From contig JADBYT010000028.1 of NCBI GenBank assembly GCA_020402865.1, positions 50,729-114,728 on the forward strand: DNA of 64,000 bases, in the 5' to 3' direction. Position numbers and translations under genes: made by a program. The notes below the pieces were generated by a model. The model was given only the letters and a program-made list of their open reading frames with translations. It searched no databases and was not told the DNA's origin. Of this stretch, positions 32,462-41,430 are shown one piece after another; the stretch's first letter is position 1; each line of letters opens with the position of its first letter. Origin of the DNA: Bacteroidota bacterium. Lineage in GTDB: Bacteria > Bacteroidota > Bacteroidia > Palsa-965.

Positions 32462-34024
32462 CTAGCGCAAAATGTTAATGTGTCCGGTTTTTCGCACCAC
32501 CCCTGAGTCGCTGCAGTCGGCTTTGTAATCAATTAAATATACATAAGTATCTTCCTGCACAATTTGCTGTTTATAGCGGGCGTCCCACACAAAAGCAGTA
32601 TCGTATGATTCAAAGATCAGTTCTCCCCACCGGTTGAAAATGCGGATATGAAATTCCGTTAATCCTTCCCCCTTCACCTGAAACACGTCGTTCAGACCAT
32701 CGTTGTTGGGTGTGATGGTGTTGGGCACATACACAATTCCGTTATAGATATCGCCGGTCACTTCAACGGTATCATAAAGTACACACGCACCTGTACTCAC
32801 AGTTACCGCATAGTAGCCCGGAACTGTTATTTCAATCGTTTGCGAGGTATCGCCTGTTGACCACAAATAGGAAGCGCCCGGATTCTGCGCATTGAGCATG
32901 ATCCCTCCTTCTCTGCCACAAAGGGAGCGTGTTCCACCCAGTTCAGGGTTCTCCGCTTCATATACTTGTATTGTATCCGAAACAGGACAGGCCGGATGAA
33001 AAGCCATTGAAACAACATAAACCCCGGCCTGAGAAACGGTAATGCTTTGCTGGGTGGAATTGGTATTCCACAAATAGGCAGCACCCTGATTTTGTGCATT
33101 AAGCACAAGGCTGTTTCCGGGACATAAAATTGTATCATTGCCCAGCACCGGCTGTGGTACAGGGTGAAAGCTGACTGTCACCGAATCGTTTTTGATGCAC
33201 GAACCGTTAATAATTTGCAAGCTGTACACGCCGGAGCTGTTAACCGTAAGCGTTTGTGTGGTATCGCCGGTTGACCATACATAAGCGCCACTTTGATTAC
33301 CGGGCGAGAGAAGCAGATTTTGTCCCTGGCATAAACTGGTATCCGGGCCAAGATTGAAGGAAGAGCCACAGCCTCCGGAAAAACCAATCATCGGGCGGGC
33401 TACACAACCGGTTGCCACTGCATCGGTATCAATAGTTGAAAACTGAGTAACCGTAGCGAGTGTGAGAAATGCATAATTACTCATTATAGTTCCGCTGTAT
33501 CCCGAGAATGAGATTTGAACAGCCAGATTATCCGAAAAATTATAGCTGAACGGAACCTGAAGGGGAATGGGCGTCCAGTTGTTTGCCGGAATATTTTGCG
33601 CACCTGTATTGGGTGTGTATGTATAGGATGCGGCATTAAGCACAACCTGTGGCGCCCCCACATTGAAATTGCTGGCAAACGTATCAACAGCCAGAGAAAG
33701 GCTGGTATGCCCCAGCGTAATAACCAGATTGGTAAGGTTAACGGCAGAAGCAGTGGCAGTACCGCCATGACGAAACCAAATTGTATCAATAGTAAGCAGA
33801 CCGTTTACGGGACTTACCATTGAAGCGATTTCGGATTGCGTATAAATGCTTAGTGTTTTCTGAAACTGACCAAAATAATTGACCGTTGGCGCTGCCGTAG
33901 CGGGTACGTGAAAATAATGTGGCGGCGTATTTTGCGCTGATAGTGAGCCTGAAATAAACAGACAAACGATCAGCGCTAAAAAACTACGCGCGTGCAAATG
34001 AGTGAAAAACCATTTTTTACGCAT
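32462..34024 (-). CDS. Surface protein with T9SS gliding-type C-terminal domain
   Basis: A 520-residue secreted protein starting MRKKWFFTHLHARS with a signal peptide (LALIVCLFISGSLSAQ). The N-terminal ~200 residues are a beta-rich domain with no named family (PPHYFHVPATAAPTVNYFG). Then come three PKD/Ig-like units of ~80 residues, each opening LGxDTxLCxGxxxxLxP/NAQN and containing YxWSTGDTxQ. The end (~430-520) is a CHU_C type gliding-motility C-terminal domain: VYVPNTITPNNDGLNDVF, FHIRIFNRWGELIFES, TYVYLIDYK. This type B signal directs export by the type IX secretion system and surface attachment. The frame extends 20 codons upstream, but the signal peptide fixes the start. Possible adhesin; ligand unknown. 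Confidence 0.87.
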   Translation of the reverse strand: MRKKWFFTHLHARSFLALIVCLFISGSLSAQNTPPHYFHVPATAAPTVNYFGQFQKTLSIYTQSEIASMVSPVNGLLTIDTIWFRHGGTATASAVNLTNLVITLGHTSLSLAVDTFASNFNVGAPQVVLNAASYTYTPNTGAQNIPANNWTPIPLQVPFSYNFSDNLAVQISFSGYSGTIMSNYAFLTLATVTQFSTIDTDAVATGCVARPMIGFSGGCGSSFNLGPDTSLCQGQNLLLSPGNQSGAYVWSTGDTTQTLTVNSSGVYSLQIINGSCIKNDSVTVSFHPVPQPVLGNDTILCPGNSLVLNAQNQGAAYLWNTNSTQQSITVSQAGVYVVSMAFHPACPVSDTIQVYEAENPELGGTRSLCGREGGIMLNAQNPGASYLWSTGDTSQTIEITVPGYYAVTVSTGACVLYDTVEVTGDIYNGIVYVPNTITPNNDGLNDVFQVKGEGLTEFHIRIFNRWGELIFESYDTAFVWDARYKQQIVQEDTYVYLIDYKADCSDSGVVRKTGHINILR

Positions 34025-34188
34025 TGAAAAGTAATGTTGTTGTGTTGAGCAATTCAAAAGTAAGCAGCCCAAAATCCTGCACAACTATTTCTTTTTGAAT
34101 CTCAACACTTAAAAAGCCATAAATCCAAAAACAAACAAATGAATAACAGACACTTACACTATACACCCATAACAACACAAACCTGAGT

Positions 34189-35694
34189 TTAAGCGCCAGA
34201 TTCAAGATGTTGAACAATAGTTTGCCCACCAGCTTTTGCATGAAACCAAAGGGAAAAATCGAAATATAATTTGTGCCCCTCTGGCTTAAGTAACGCGGCC
34301 TGACTGGTTATGTATTCGCTGAATTTCTCTGGCGGGCAGGGGGCTGTTAATTGTTTTCTGGCAAAAAGAAGGAAATTTTGCTCAAACGCTAAATTTTCGA
34401 GAATTTCAGTGTACTTGTTTTTTATGGACGTGACCATTGACTGAACGAGCTCATAATTACCAAGTTCGTAATGTGTGATTAAAGTGAGCAGGCGCATGTA
34501 CACACGAACAAGAACAGGTTTTACTTCATCATCCTGCGATCCGAATTTGAACGAAGTTTGTAATGCCCCTTTGTAATCGCCGTTGGCTAAATACAAATAC
34601 ATTAGGTTATACCAGTACACATCAGTCACTTTCATTCCTAAATCAGCAAACAATTCATTGGCATGAAGCTCTTGCTTTTTTACAACTTCGAGTCCGCGCT
34701 TATATTCACGGTTTGCCAGATAAACCTGCGGGGTTTGGATTTTTAAGCGGTAAATAAGACGAACAAGCATTGGCATGGGCTTACCGTCAAATACTTTATT
34801 CAAAAAAGTATCTATACGGATAAATTCATCTTCAATCTCCGGCACCTTTCCCACCATACTTAGAAGCATTACTTTCCGCCAATAAATCAGGGTAAGTAAT
34901 TTATACCGAAAACGCAGATTTTTTTCGGATGTTTCTATCATGTCAATTTGCCGGTTTACATGGAGCAATGCCTTTTCAATGTCCTTTTCTATAAAGGCAA
35001 TTGCCCCAAGTATCATTTCGCGTAGCTGGTAATTGGCATTGCTTCCGGGATATTTCCCTTCAATTTCGATGAATTTATTTTTAATGGACTCAAGTGCTTT
35101 ATCCATTTTGGAAGTGCTTATTAATCCATTATGCTGCACCAGCATATTCAATTCATAATCAATCTTGTAATAATCAAGCTCTTCACTTGCCGCCTGTTGC
35201 AGGCGTTGTGTCTGCTCAAATAAAGTACTTATCTCCGATTCGTTTTTTAGCGTGGGAACGCTGTTTTTTATGCAATCAGTAAGTATGGCTGCTGCATAGG
35301 GATGTATATTATAATCATTGGCGGTATCTGCCGCTTTGAATAAAAATTTCTGCTGTTGTTCCTTTAGTTCCTTTTCACCAAGAAATTCGGCAAAAATTAA
35401 CTGCTCAAAAACTTGTTTTAACGGCGAACTCATACTGGCATAACTAACTGATTCCAGTATCGCTCTGTATAACCGGGAACGAAGTATCGTTATGTTTTTT
35501 TCCAGTCCGGCAGCCTTAATTTTCTTTCCAAGTTTTTTCGGATCATATTCACTTAATGAATCATAGATATCAAATAGCTGCACATATTTCCCCTCCTTAT
35601 CCGGTGTGCCCGGAGCAGCATCGCGTTTAAACTTTTGTTTTTCACCTTTACTTAACGAATGGATCAGGTCAAATAAATCGTCGCTCGTTTTCAT
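34189..35694 (-). CDS. Hypothetical TPR-like helical protein, paralogue of 8444-9979
   Basis: A 501-residue cytosolic protein, largely helical, starting MKTSDDLFDLIHSLSKGEKQ. The N-terminal domain (~1-110) shares order with the other family member: S-K-x-E-K-x-x-F, then a stretch on a short helix, K-A-A-G-L-E-K-N-I-x-x-L-R-S-R-L-Y-R-A-I-L. The remainder is irregular helical repeats. No signal peptide. Homologues of this type occur in multiple copies in some Bacteroidota genomes. It is close to the T9SS surface protein and may be on the same transcript (gap 164 bases). Function unknown. Confidence 0.65.
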   Translation of the reverse strand: MKTSDDLFDLIHSLSKGEKQKFKRDAAPGTPDKEGKYVQLFDIYDSLSEYDPKKLGKKIKAAGLEKNITILRSRLYRAILESVSYASMSSPLKQVFEQLIFAEFLGEKELKEQQQKFLFKAADTANDYNIHPYAAAILTDCIKNSVPTLKNESEISTLFEQTQRLQQAASEELDYYKIDYELNMLVQHNGLISTSKMDKALESIKNKFIEIEGKYPGSNANYQLREMILGAIAFIEKDIEKALLHVNRQIDMIETSEKNLRFRYKLLTLIYWRKVMLLSMVGKVPEIEDEFIRIDTFLNKVFDGKPMPMLVRLIYRLKIQTPQVYLANREYKRGLEVVKKQELHANELFADLGMKVTDVYWYNLMYLYLANGDYKGALQTSFKFGSQDDEVKPVLVRVYMRLLTLITHYELGNYELVQSMVTSIKNKYTEILENLAFEQNFLLFARKQLTAPCPPEKFSEYITSQAALLKPEGHKLYFDFSLWFHAKAGGQTIVQHLESGA

Positions 35695-35863
35695 GTTCAG
35701 GGGATTGAATGACCAAACTTACTCATATTTCTTTCGGACACGTTGATCAGTAAAAAACGTATTTGACAGGTATTTGAAAAATTCAACACCTCATCAATGG
35801 TTTTCTTTTCTGATACCAATGAACGCCGGAAATACGAATTAATCATACCCCTATCTTTGCGCC

Positions 35864-36505
35864 ATGTATGCCCAGCCTGCCCTATTAAGTCTGACCGTTC
35901 TCGGCCCGGTACAGTGGTACAGCAAATGGCTGCTGCACGATGAAATCCGCATCGACATTGCCGAGCATTACGTAAAACAAACCTGGCGCAACCGTTATTG
36001 TACAGACGGAGCCAACGGCACACAAATGCTCAGCATCCCCGTTATGCTTCCGTCTTCGCACACGCCGGTTAAAGATGTGGTGATCGACGCGCATACGCAG
36101 TGGCCGCTGCAACACTGGCGCTCCATACAGTCGGCCTACGGAAAATCGGCCTATTGGGAATATTACGCCGATTACTTTGCGCCGTTTTACAAAACTCCGC
36201 TGCCGCACCGGCTCATCGACATCAGCCTGCCCCTGCTCGATCTTACTTTGCGTTTGCTCAAACTGAACACAAGCTACACGCTTACTGAAGCGTATGAAAA
36301 AGCGCCGGCGCAAGTAACGGATTACCGAACGGCCATCAGTCCGAAAATTCCGTTCGAAACCGATGCCGCTTTTCAGCCTCAGCACTACACACAGGTTTTT
36401 TCCGACCGGTTTCCCTTCCGCCCCAACCTTTCCATCATCGACCTGCTTTGCAACACCGGCCCCGCTGCAGCCGATTACCTTCGCCAGTCAATCATTACCC
36501 CCTAA
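35864..36505 (+). CDS. WbqC-like family protein
   Basis: A 213-residue cytosolic protein with the WbqC signature: PALLSLTVLGPVQWYSKWL near the N-terminus, then QTWRNRYCTDGANGTQMLSIPV and WRSIQSAYGKSAYWEYYADYF (quoted as SAYGKSAYWEYYADYF). WbqC proteins occur in O-antigen or capsule gene clusters but the reaction is unknown. A TATCTTTG -7 box lies at about 35850-35857, so a leaderless or very short leader is likely. It precedes a HEAT-like gene by 9 bases on the same strand, probably one operon. Confidence 0.8.
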   Translation: MYAQPALLSLTVLGPVQWYSKWLLHDEIRIDIAEHYVKQTWRNRYCTDGANGTQMLSIPVMLPSSHTPVKDVVIDAHTQWPLQHWRSIQSAYGKSAYWEYYADYFAPFYKTPLPHRLIDISLPLLDLTLRLLKLNTSYTLTEAYEKAPAQVTDYRTAISPKIPFETDAAFQPQHYTQVFSDRFPFRPNLSIIDLLCNTGPAAADYLRQSIITP

Positions 36506-36514
36506 CATAAACAC

Positions 36515-37057
36515 ATGCACCCGGCCGAAATTCTTGCACAGGGACATTCCAAAGCCTTAGCCACACAGGTGGTGAAATGGGTTGGAAATGATGCGAAACG
36601 TTTTTCCGAACTCGTTTCGCTTTTCCTCGGAAAAGACCTGCGCATCAGTCAGCGCGCGGCCATGTCGGTAATGTGGTGTGCCGATGCGCACCCTGAACTG
36701 ATAAAACCCTGGCTGGGCAAATTCATTGAGCGGCTGGGCAAAGCAGGCAATCACAGCGCCATAGACCGCAACATTGTGCGCATACTGCAGTTTGTGCCGG
36801 TTCCCGAAAAACACCAGGGCAAACTGGCCGAAAAATGCTTCGGCTTTTTGCAGGCGGCCGAAACACCAATTGCCGTGCGGGCTTTTTCAATGACTGTATT
36901 GTTTAATCTGGTAAAACAATACCCCGAAATGGCCGACGAGCTGGAGCTGCTGCTGCGCGAATGGTTGCCCAACGCATCAGCCGGAGAAGCCAACCGCGCG
37001 GGTAAAATTCTTGTGCAGATTGAAAAACTCAGGCAGAAACACATTAAAGACCGGTGA
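36515..37057 (+). CDS. HEAT-repeat-like hypothetical protein
   Basis: A 180-residue, helical, cytosolic protein (MHPAEILAQGHSKALATQVV). Helical pairs with an armadillo/HEAT-like pattern: LGKDLRISQRAAMSVMWCADAH, LGKAGNHSAIDRNIVRILQF, ETPIAVRAFSMTVLFNLVKQY. It is probably a protein- or nucleic-acid-binding scaffold; members of this kind are found with DNA alkylation repair (AlkD-like) folds, but no catalytic residues are identified. It follows the WbqC-like gene by 9 bases. Confidence 0.6.
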   Translation: MHPAEILAQGHSKALATQVVKWVGNDAKRFSELVSLFLGKDLRISQRAAMSVMWCADAHPELIKPWLGKFIERLGKAGNHSAIDRNIVRILQFVPVPEKHQGKLAEKCFGFLQAAETPIAVRAFSMTVLFNLVKQYPEMADELELLLREWLPNASAGEANRAGKILVQIEKLRQKHIKDR

Positions 37058-37126
37058 GGATTGTGAAAAAGCCCGCGTGTATCGTGGCGGGAAATGTATC
37101 TTTATGCTCCAATTTAAAACAGGAAT

Positions 37127-38779
37127 ATGTCATCAGCCACTACCGATAAAATAGATATTGAATTTAACCGCAACGAAGACGCGCTTAAGCTGCTCATTTC
37201 GGCCATGGAACAGCGTTTTCAGAAGGTTGCGCTGGGCGGCGGCAAAAGCCGTATCGAAAAACAGCACGAGCAGGGCAAACTCACCGCGCGTGAGCGTATT
37301 GATTACCTGCTCGACAAAGATTCGCCGCGCATTGAAATTGGTGCGTTTGCCGGCGAAGATATGTATGCCGAACACGGCGGCTGCCCGTCGGGCGGCGTGG
37401 TGGTAATGATTGGCTACGTAAAAAAACAGCAGTGCATTGTAGTAGCCAACGACGCTACCGTGAAAGCGGGCGCATGGTTCCCCATTACCGGCAAAAAGAA
37501 CCTGCGTGCGCAGGAAATTGCCATTGAAAACCGCCTGCCCATTATTTACCTCGTGGACAGCGCGGGCGTGTATCTGCCCATGCAGGACGAGATTTTCCCC
37601 GACAAGGAAAACTTCGGCCGCATTTTCCGAAACAACGCCATCATGTCGGCCGAAGGCATTCTGCAAATTGCAGCCATCATGGGCTCGTGCGTGGCGGGAG
37701 GCGCTTACCTGCCCATTATGAGCGACGAAGCTATGATTGTGGACAAAACCGGCACCATTTTCCTCGCCGGCTCCTACTTAGTAAAAGCCGCCATTGGCGA
37801 AAGCATCGACAATGAAACACTGGGCGGCGCCACCACGCATTGCGAAGTATCGGGCGTAACCGATTACAAGTGCAAAGACGATAAAGACTGCCTCGACCGC
37901 ATCCGCAACATCATGGACAAGGTGGGCGCCACGAATAAAGCCGGTTTCAGCCGCACCGAAGCCAAACTTCCGAAGCTCGACCCGAAAGAAATTTTCGGCA
38001 TCCTGCCCGATACCCGCGACAAAGCCTACGACATGCGCGAAATCATCAATCGCCTTGTGGACGATTCGTCGTTTGAAGAATACAAGGAGCTGTACGGGCA
38101 AACCATACTCTGCGGCCTTGCGCGCATTGATGGCTGGGCGGTGGGCATTGTGGCCAACCAGCGTAAAGTGGTGAAAAGCAAGAAAGGCGAAATGCAGTTT
38201 GGCGGCGTAATTTATTCCGACTCGGCCGACAAAGCTGCACGGTTCATTATGAACTGCAACCAGAAGAAAATTCCGCTGGTATTTTTGCAGGATGCCACCG
38301 GCTTTATGGTTGGTTCGCGTTCTGAGCAGGGCGGCATTATTAAGGATGGCGCCAAATTAGTAAACGCGATGAGCAATTCGGTGGTGCCCAAATTTACGGT
38401 AATCATCGGCAATTCGTTTGGTGCGGCCAACTATGCCATGTGCGGCAAGGCTTACGATCCGCGTCTGATTGTGGGCTGGCCTACGGCACAGATTGCGGTA
38501 ATGGGCGGGTCGCAGGCGGCCAAAACACTGCTTCAGATTCAGGTAAGCACGCTCAAAGCCAAAGGACAGGAGCTTTCGAAAGAAGATGAAGATGCCATGT
38601 TCGAGAAAATCCGCTCACGCTACGAGGCGCAGATGTCGCCCTATTACGCGGCTGCGCGGCTTTGGGTGGACGCCATCATTCACCCGCTCGATACGCGGAA
38701 ATGGATTTCGATGGGCATTGAAGCCGCCAACAATGCGCCCATTACCAAACGTTACAATGTAGGCGTAATTCAAACCTGA
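37127..38779 (+). CDS. Acyl-CoA carboxylase, carboxyltransferase (beta) subunit
   Basis: A 550-residue carboxyltransferase subunit of the methylcrotonyl/propionyl-CoA carboxylase family, transferring CO2 from carboxybiotin to an acyl-CoA. The N-terminal half has KLTARERIDYLLD and HGGCPSGGVVVMIGYV. The oxyanion segments LPIIYLVDSAGVYLPMQDEI (quoted as YLVDSAGVYLP), CVAGGAYLPIMSDEAM and, in the C-terminal half, VFLQDATGFMVG and GNSFGAANYAMCG are typical of the crotonase-like carboxyltransferase fold. The YLPMQDE segment recalls methylcrotonyl-CoA carboxylase beta. No biotin-carboxylase alpha subunit adjoins it. A terminator follows at 38789-38817, so it is monocistronic. Substrate by analogy only. 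Confidence 0.9.
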   Translation: MSSATTDKIDIEFNRNEDALKLLISAMEQRFQKVALGGGKSRIEKQHEQGKLTARERIDYLLDKDSPRIEIGAFAGEDMYAEHGGCPSGGVVVMIGYVKKQQCIVVANDATVKAGAWFPITGKKNLRAQEIAIENRLPIIYLVDSAGVYLPMQDEIFPDKENFGRIFRNNAIMSAEGILQIAAIMGSCVAGGAYLPIMSDEAMIVDKTGTIFLAGSYLVKAAIGESIDNETLGGATTHCEVSGVTDYKCKDDKDCLDRIRNIMDKVGATNKAGFSRTEAKLPKLDPKEIFGILPDTRDKAYDMREIINRLVDDSSFEEYKELYGQTILCGLARIDGWAVGIVANQRKVVKSKKGEMQFGGVIYSDSADKAARFIMNCNQKKIPLVFLQDATGFMVGSRSEQGGIIKDGAKLVNAMSNSVVPKFTVIIGNSFGAANYAMCGKAYDPRLIVGWPTAQIAVMGGSQAAKTLLQIQVSTLKAKGQELSKEDEDAMFEKIRSRYEAQMSPYYAAARLWVDAIIHPLDTRKWISMGIEAANNAPITKRYNVGVIQT

Positions 38780-38788
38780 GTTCATACC

Positions 38789-38817
38789 ACGGAGCAGCAA
38801 AAGCCTGCTCCGTTTTT
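38789..38817 (+). terminator. Terminator after acyl-CoA carboxylase beta
   Basis: A 9 bp stem ACGGAGCAG / CTGCTCCGT around CAAAAGC followed by T5, ten bases after the stop codon. Confidence 0.85.
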
Positions 38818-38856
38818 CATTCACCGCATTCATACATCACACCATACACTTTACCC

Positions 38857-39651
38857 ATGAAAAAACAATTTGCAGAAACCCGCGCACCTAAAAATCTCGA
38901 CAAGGAAAAAGCCAAACAGCAAACCGGAAAATGGGTGGAAGAAATTGGCGAATTGCAGAAGATTTTCCACGCACAGGGCAAATACAGTTTGCTGATTGTG
39001 CTGCAGGGGCTGGATGCGTCGGGCAAAGACGGACTGATTGGTAAAGTGTTTGACGCCGTAAACCCGCTGGGCTGCACCGTAAAAGCCTTTAAAGCGCCCA
39101 CGCCCGAAGAACGTGCGCACGATTTCCTCTGGCGTGTGCATCAGGCCACACCGGCGGCGGGCATGATACAGATTTTCAACCGCTCGCATTACGAAGATGT
39201 GCTGGTGCCGTGGGTAGAAGGATGGATTGATGAAAAAACGCTGCTCAAACGCTACAAAGCCATCAACAATTTCGAAGAGCTGCTGGCCGATAACAATACT
39301 GTGGTGCTGAAATTCATGCTCAACGTATCGCGCGAGGAGCAGAAAGAACGCCTGATGGAGCGCCGCACCGATCCCACCAAATTCTGGAAACACAGCGACG
39401 GCGACTGGGAAACCGCCAAAAAATACGATGCCTACATGCAGGCCTACGCGCGCCTCACCGAAGCCTGCAGCAAAACCGAATGGACCATTGTACCGGCCGA
39501 TCAGAACTGGTATAAGGAATATGTGGTAGCCGGTAAAATAGCCGAAACCCTGCGCAAACTTCCGCTCCAATGGCCTGCACTGCAAAGCAGCCTGCCCGCC
39601 GTAAAACCGGCCCCGGCGGCAGGCACACAAAGCAAAAAGAAGGCAAAATGA
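38857..39651 (+). CDS. Polyphosphate kinase 2 family protein
   Basis: A 264-residue P-loop kinase of the PPK2 family, transferring phosphate between polyphosphate and nucleotides (AMP/ADP/GDP); cytosolic. Walker A is GLDASGKDG at 51-59. [20 protein letters not shown] and [25 protein letters not shown] (quoted as [15 protein letters not shown]) contain the Walker B and lid-Arg segments. [22 protein letters not shown] is the class signature, and [17 protein letters not shown] follows. The subclass cannot be set from the sequence alone. The stop overlaps the start of the ridA gene (ATGA), so the two are translationally coupled. Confidence 0.9.
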   Translation: MKKQFAETRAPKNLDKEKAKQQTGKWVEEIGELQKIFHAQGKYSLLIVLQGLDASGKDGLIGKVFDAVNPLGCTVKAFKAPTPEERAHDFLWRVHQATPAAGMIQIFNRSHYEDVLVPWVEGWIDEKTLLKRYKAINNFEELLADNNTVVLKFMLNVSREEQKERLMERRTDPTKFWKHSDGDWETAKKYDAYMQAYARLTEACSKTEWTIVPADQNWYKEYVVAGKIAETLRKLPLQWPALQSSLPAVKPAPAAGTQSKKKAK

Positions 39652-40052
39652 AACGGCAGCTCATTACAGACGGCGTGCCCTGGGAAAGCCTTGCAGGCTA
39701 CTCGCGCGCGGTGCGTGTAGGCAACCTTGTAGAAGTAGCCGGCACCACAGCCTTTGCCGATGGCAAGGTGGTAGCCCCCGGCGATATGTATGCACAAACA
39801 CGCTTTGCGCTGCAAAAGATAGAACGCGCCCTGCAGCAGGCCGGTGCCTCGCTGGCCGATGTGGTGCGCACGCGCATGTATGTAACGGATATTTCGCGCT
39901 GGGAGGAAGCCGCGCGTGCGCATGGTGAGTTTTTTGGGGAGATACGCCCGGCCACTACGATGGTGGAGGTGAGTAAGCTGATTGATGCGGAGATGTTGGT
40001 GGAGATTGAGGCTACGGCGGTTGGGGGGGGATTTTTTGGGGTGAGGTTGTAA
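39648..40052 (+). CDS. RidA/YjgF family protein
   Basis: A 134-residue member of the RidA (reactive intermediate/enamine deaminase) superfamily, usually a homotrimer. [47 protein letters not shown] and [31 protein letters not shown] follow the family order. The Arg of RTRMYVTD and the Glu of VEIEATA are the usual active-site residues. The start overlaps the stop of the PPK2 gene. After ...EATAV the frame runs through a G8 tract (about 40023-40030) and T6 into an unusual GGGFFGVRL tail; the natural end in relatives is just after EATAV, so the tail may be an indel product. Confident on family. Confidence 0.88.
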   Translation: MKRQLITDGVPWESLAGYSRAVRVGNLVEVAGTTAFADGKVVAPGDMYAQTRFALQKIERALQQAGASLADVVRTRMYVTDISRWEEAARAHGEFFGEIRPATTMVEVSKLIDAEMLVEIEATAVGGGFFGVRL

Positions 40053-40248
40053 CCGTTGAGAGCGTTTTTTTATGCGTATTTGTGTAGTAATATTGGAAGA
40101 TATATGGAATGCGTTATAGGCGTATTATGTGCCCGAACCAATGTATTACACTGGTTTTCTGATGGTTATTTAGCCTGGAGCGTTATGTTGGATTGGGGTG
40201 GTGTTGCGTATATTTGGGAGTTAGGGGCAATATCACAGACACGAAAGT
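40053..40248. other. Gap upstream of the SUKH gene at the left edge of the AT-rich island
   Basis: About 200 bases without a credible gene. A small imperfect hairpin (ACCAATGTA / TACACTGGT, about 40137-40156) and two GCGTTAT-containing stretches occur; the meaning is unclear. The DNA is more AT-rich than ridA. Confidence 0.35.
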
Positions 40249-40715
40249 ATGGACTGGAAAGAATTCATAACAAGACTGGACTTAACTGACAAAACCTCAA
40301 GTTTTGATTTTAAGTTGCCCGCATCGGACGACTTACTTGGAGACCTGCAAACACAATTTGGACTTCAGGAACTTCCTAGAGAACTTGAAGAATTATATAG
40401 ACAAACAAATGGAGTTGACGAATTGCTAGGCGGACAAAAGATTGGTGAACTCATTTGGACAATAAGCAGAGTAATTGAGACAAACAAAGAGTACAGGAGC
40501 TATTCTGACTTTAAAGAACTTTACATGTCTTTTGACCAGCTTTTTTTTTTTCAGACGCAGGCAATGGAGACTTATTCGGTTTTGTAACTCTTAATGGAAA
40601 GTTTGACCGTTACGACATTTTTGTATGGAATCATGAAACGGATAGCAGGTCTTGGGTAGCACCAGACCTGACAACATTCATAAAATGGTGGACAAATGGA
40701 ACAATCAAAGTTTGA
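40249..40715 (+). pseudogene. SUKH (SMI1/KNR4) family immunity-like protein, frameshifted in a T11 tract
   Basis: The frame from MDWKEFITRLDLTDK stops at 40587 after a T-run. Adding one T to the 11-T tract at 40541-40551 restores a continuous frame to 40713-40715, giving a 155-residue protein. The first part has LPRELEELYRQTNGVD and the restored part has FFSDAGNGDLFGF, VWNHETDSRSW and FIKWW, all SUKH-1/SMI1 signatures. SUKH proteins commonly neutralise polymorphic toxins. No toxin gene is next to it here, so it is either an orphan immunity gene, a phase-variable gene switching by slipped T-tract, or inactivated. A sequencing error in the homopolymer is the main alternative. Confidence 0.75.
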
Positions 40716-40726
40716 TAAAAATACAG

Positions 40727-40858
40727 CCGCTAACAAGGGGTTTGCAATAGCGGGGGGGCCGTGCTTCGCAGACACATTTGTGCAAGGCGGAAGTTCAGTT
40801 CTACTAATTAAGTTTAGTGTTAATTAAACCCGCCATTGCCCCCCAGAAACGTTAGCGG
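40727..40858. repeat. attC-like folded repeat (imperfect palindrome)
   Basis: A 132 bp element whose ends CCGCTAAC (40727-40734) and GTTAGCGG (40851-40858) are perfect inverted copies. Inside them, TTGCAATAGCGGG on the left pairs with CCCGCCATTGCC on the right. The centre has a TAATTAA...TTAATTA hairpin and CACATTTGTG. It lies 12 bases downstream of the SUKH frame. Geometry resembles integron attC recombination sites (R'' and R' core boxes), but the cores do not match the exact attC consensus. I recall similar repeats near accessory genes in Bacteroidota. No integrase is in the window. Confidence 0.5.
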
Positions 40859-41056
40859 TAACCCTAAAAGACGACACGAAAAAAGAAAACAAACAGTAAA
40901 AGGGCAGACAAAATGCCAACCCTTCGCAAAATTAAAAGGGCGGCAAGCCGAAACACAAACCAACGCTTTTGAAGCACATTTAATTTTGCCCAACCGCACC
41001 CAAGCCACCACAAGTGAATAGTTATCAAAAGTGTTAATAAAGTTTTATAATAAAGC

Positions 41057-41099
41057 TTGGCTAAAAGATCTTTAGATGTATATTTGGACAATACTTGTC
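41057..41099 (+). promoter_or_regulatory. Promoter and controller box of the restriction-modification operon
   Basis: TTGG at 41057-41060 and TATATTTG at 41079-41086 are a Bacteroidota-type promoter pair (19-base spacer). Immediately downstream is the perfect inverted repeat GACAA-TAC-TTGTC (41087-41099), overlapping the expected transcription start. An operator here, just ahead of a gene for an XRE-type regulator, is what an autoregulating controller (C) protein would bind. Confidence 0.55.
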
Positions 41100-41109
41100 A
41101 AGGCACAAT

Positions 41110-41430
41110 ATGTCCAAGATAAATAACACATCGTTCGGAGAATACATTAAGCAATTAAGGGAAAACAAACATCTTCCTTTAAGAAAAATTGCTGCTGAAC
41201 TTGACATTGACACTTCAACTCTGAGTAAAATTGAAAAAAATGAACGGAATGCAAGCGACCATATCATAGAACGACTTTCAGAGATATTTGAAATAGACAA
41301 AGGAGAATTGAAAGTTCGTTACTTAAGTGATAAAATCACATATCAACTTTTAGAGGAAGAGGATGGGATTGAAATCTTGAAAGTTGCCGAACAAAAAATA
41401 AAATACTATAAGAAAAATGATAAGCACTAA
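41110..41430 (+). CDS. XRE-family transcriptional regulator (probable R-M controller)
   Basis: A 106-residue protein. Residues ~6-65 are a helix-turn-helix of the XRE/Cro-C1 class: FGEYIKQLRENKHLPLRKIAAELDIDTSTLSKIEKNER (quoted as LRKIAAELDIDTSTLSKIEKN). The C-terminal part is a charged helical tail. It starts two bases after the GACAA/TTGTC box region, and its last 14 bases overlap the methyltransferase gene, so it is translated with the R-M operon. Controllers of this kind delay restriction relative to modification when the genes enter a new cell. The start was set at ATG 41110; a TTG 15 bases upstream is in frame but lies on the operator. Confidence 0.8.
   Translation: MSKINNTSFGEYIKQLRENKHLPLRKIAAELDIDTSTLSKIEKNERNASDHIIERLSEIFEIDKGELKVRYLSDKITYQLLEEEDGIEILKVAEQKIKYYKKNDKH

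Noticed and set aside
40053..41109. Integron
   Set aside because: One attC-like palindrome is visible, but its core boxes do not match and no integrase gene is present.
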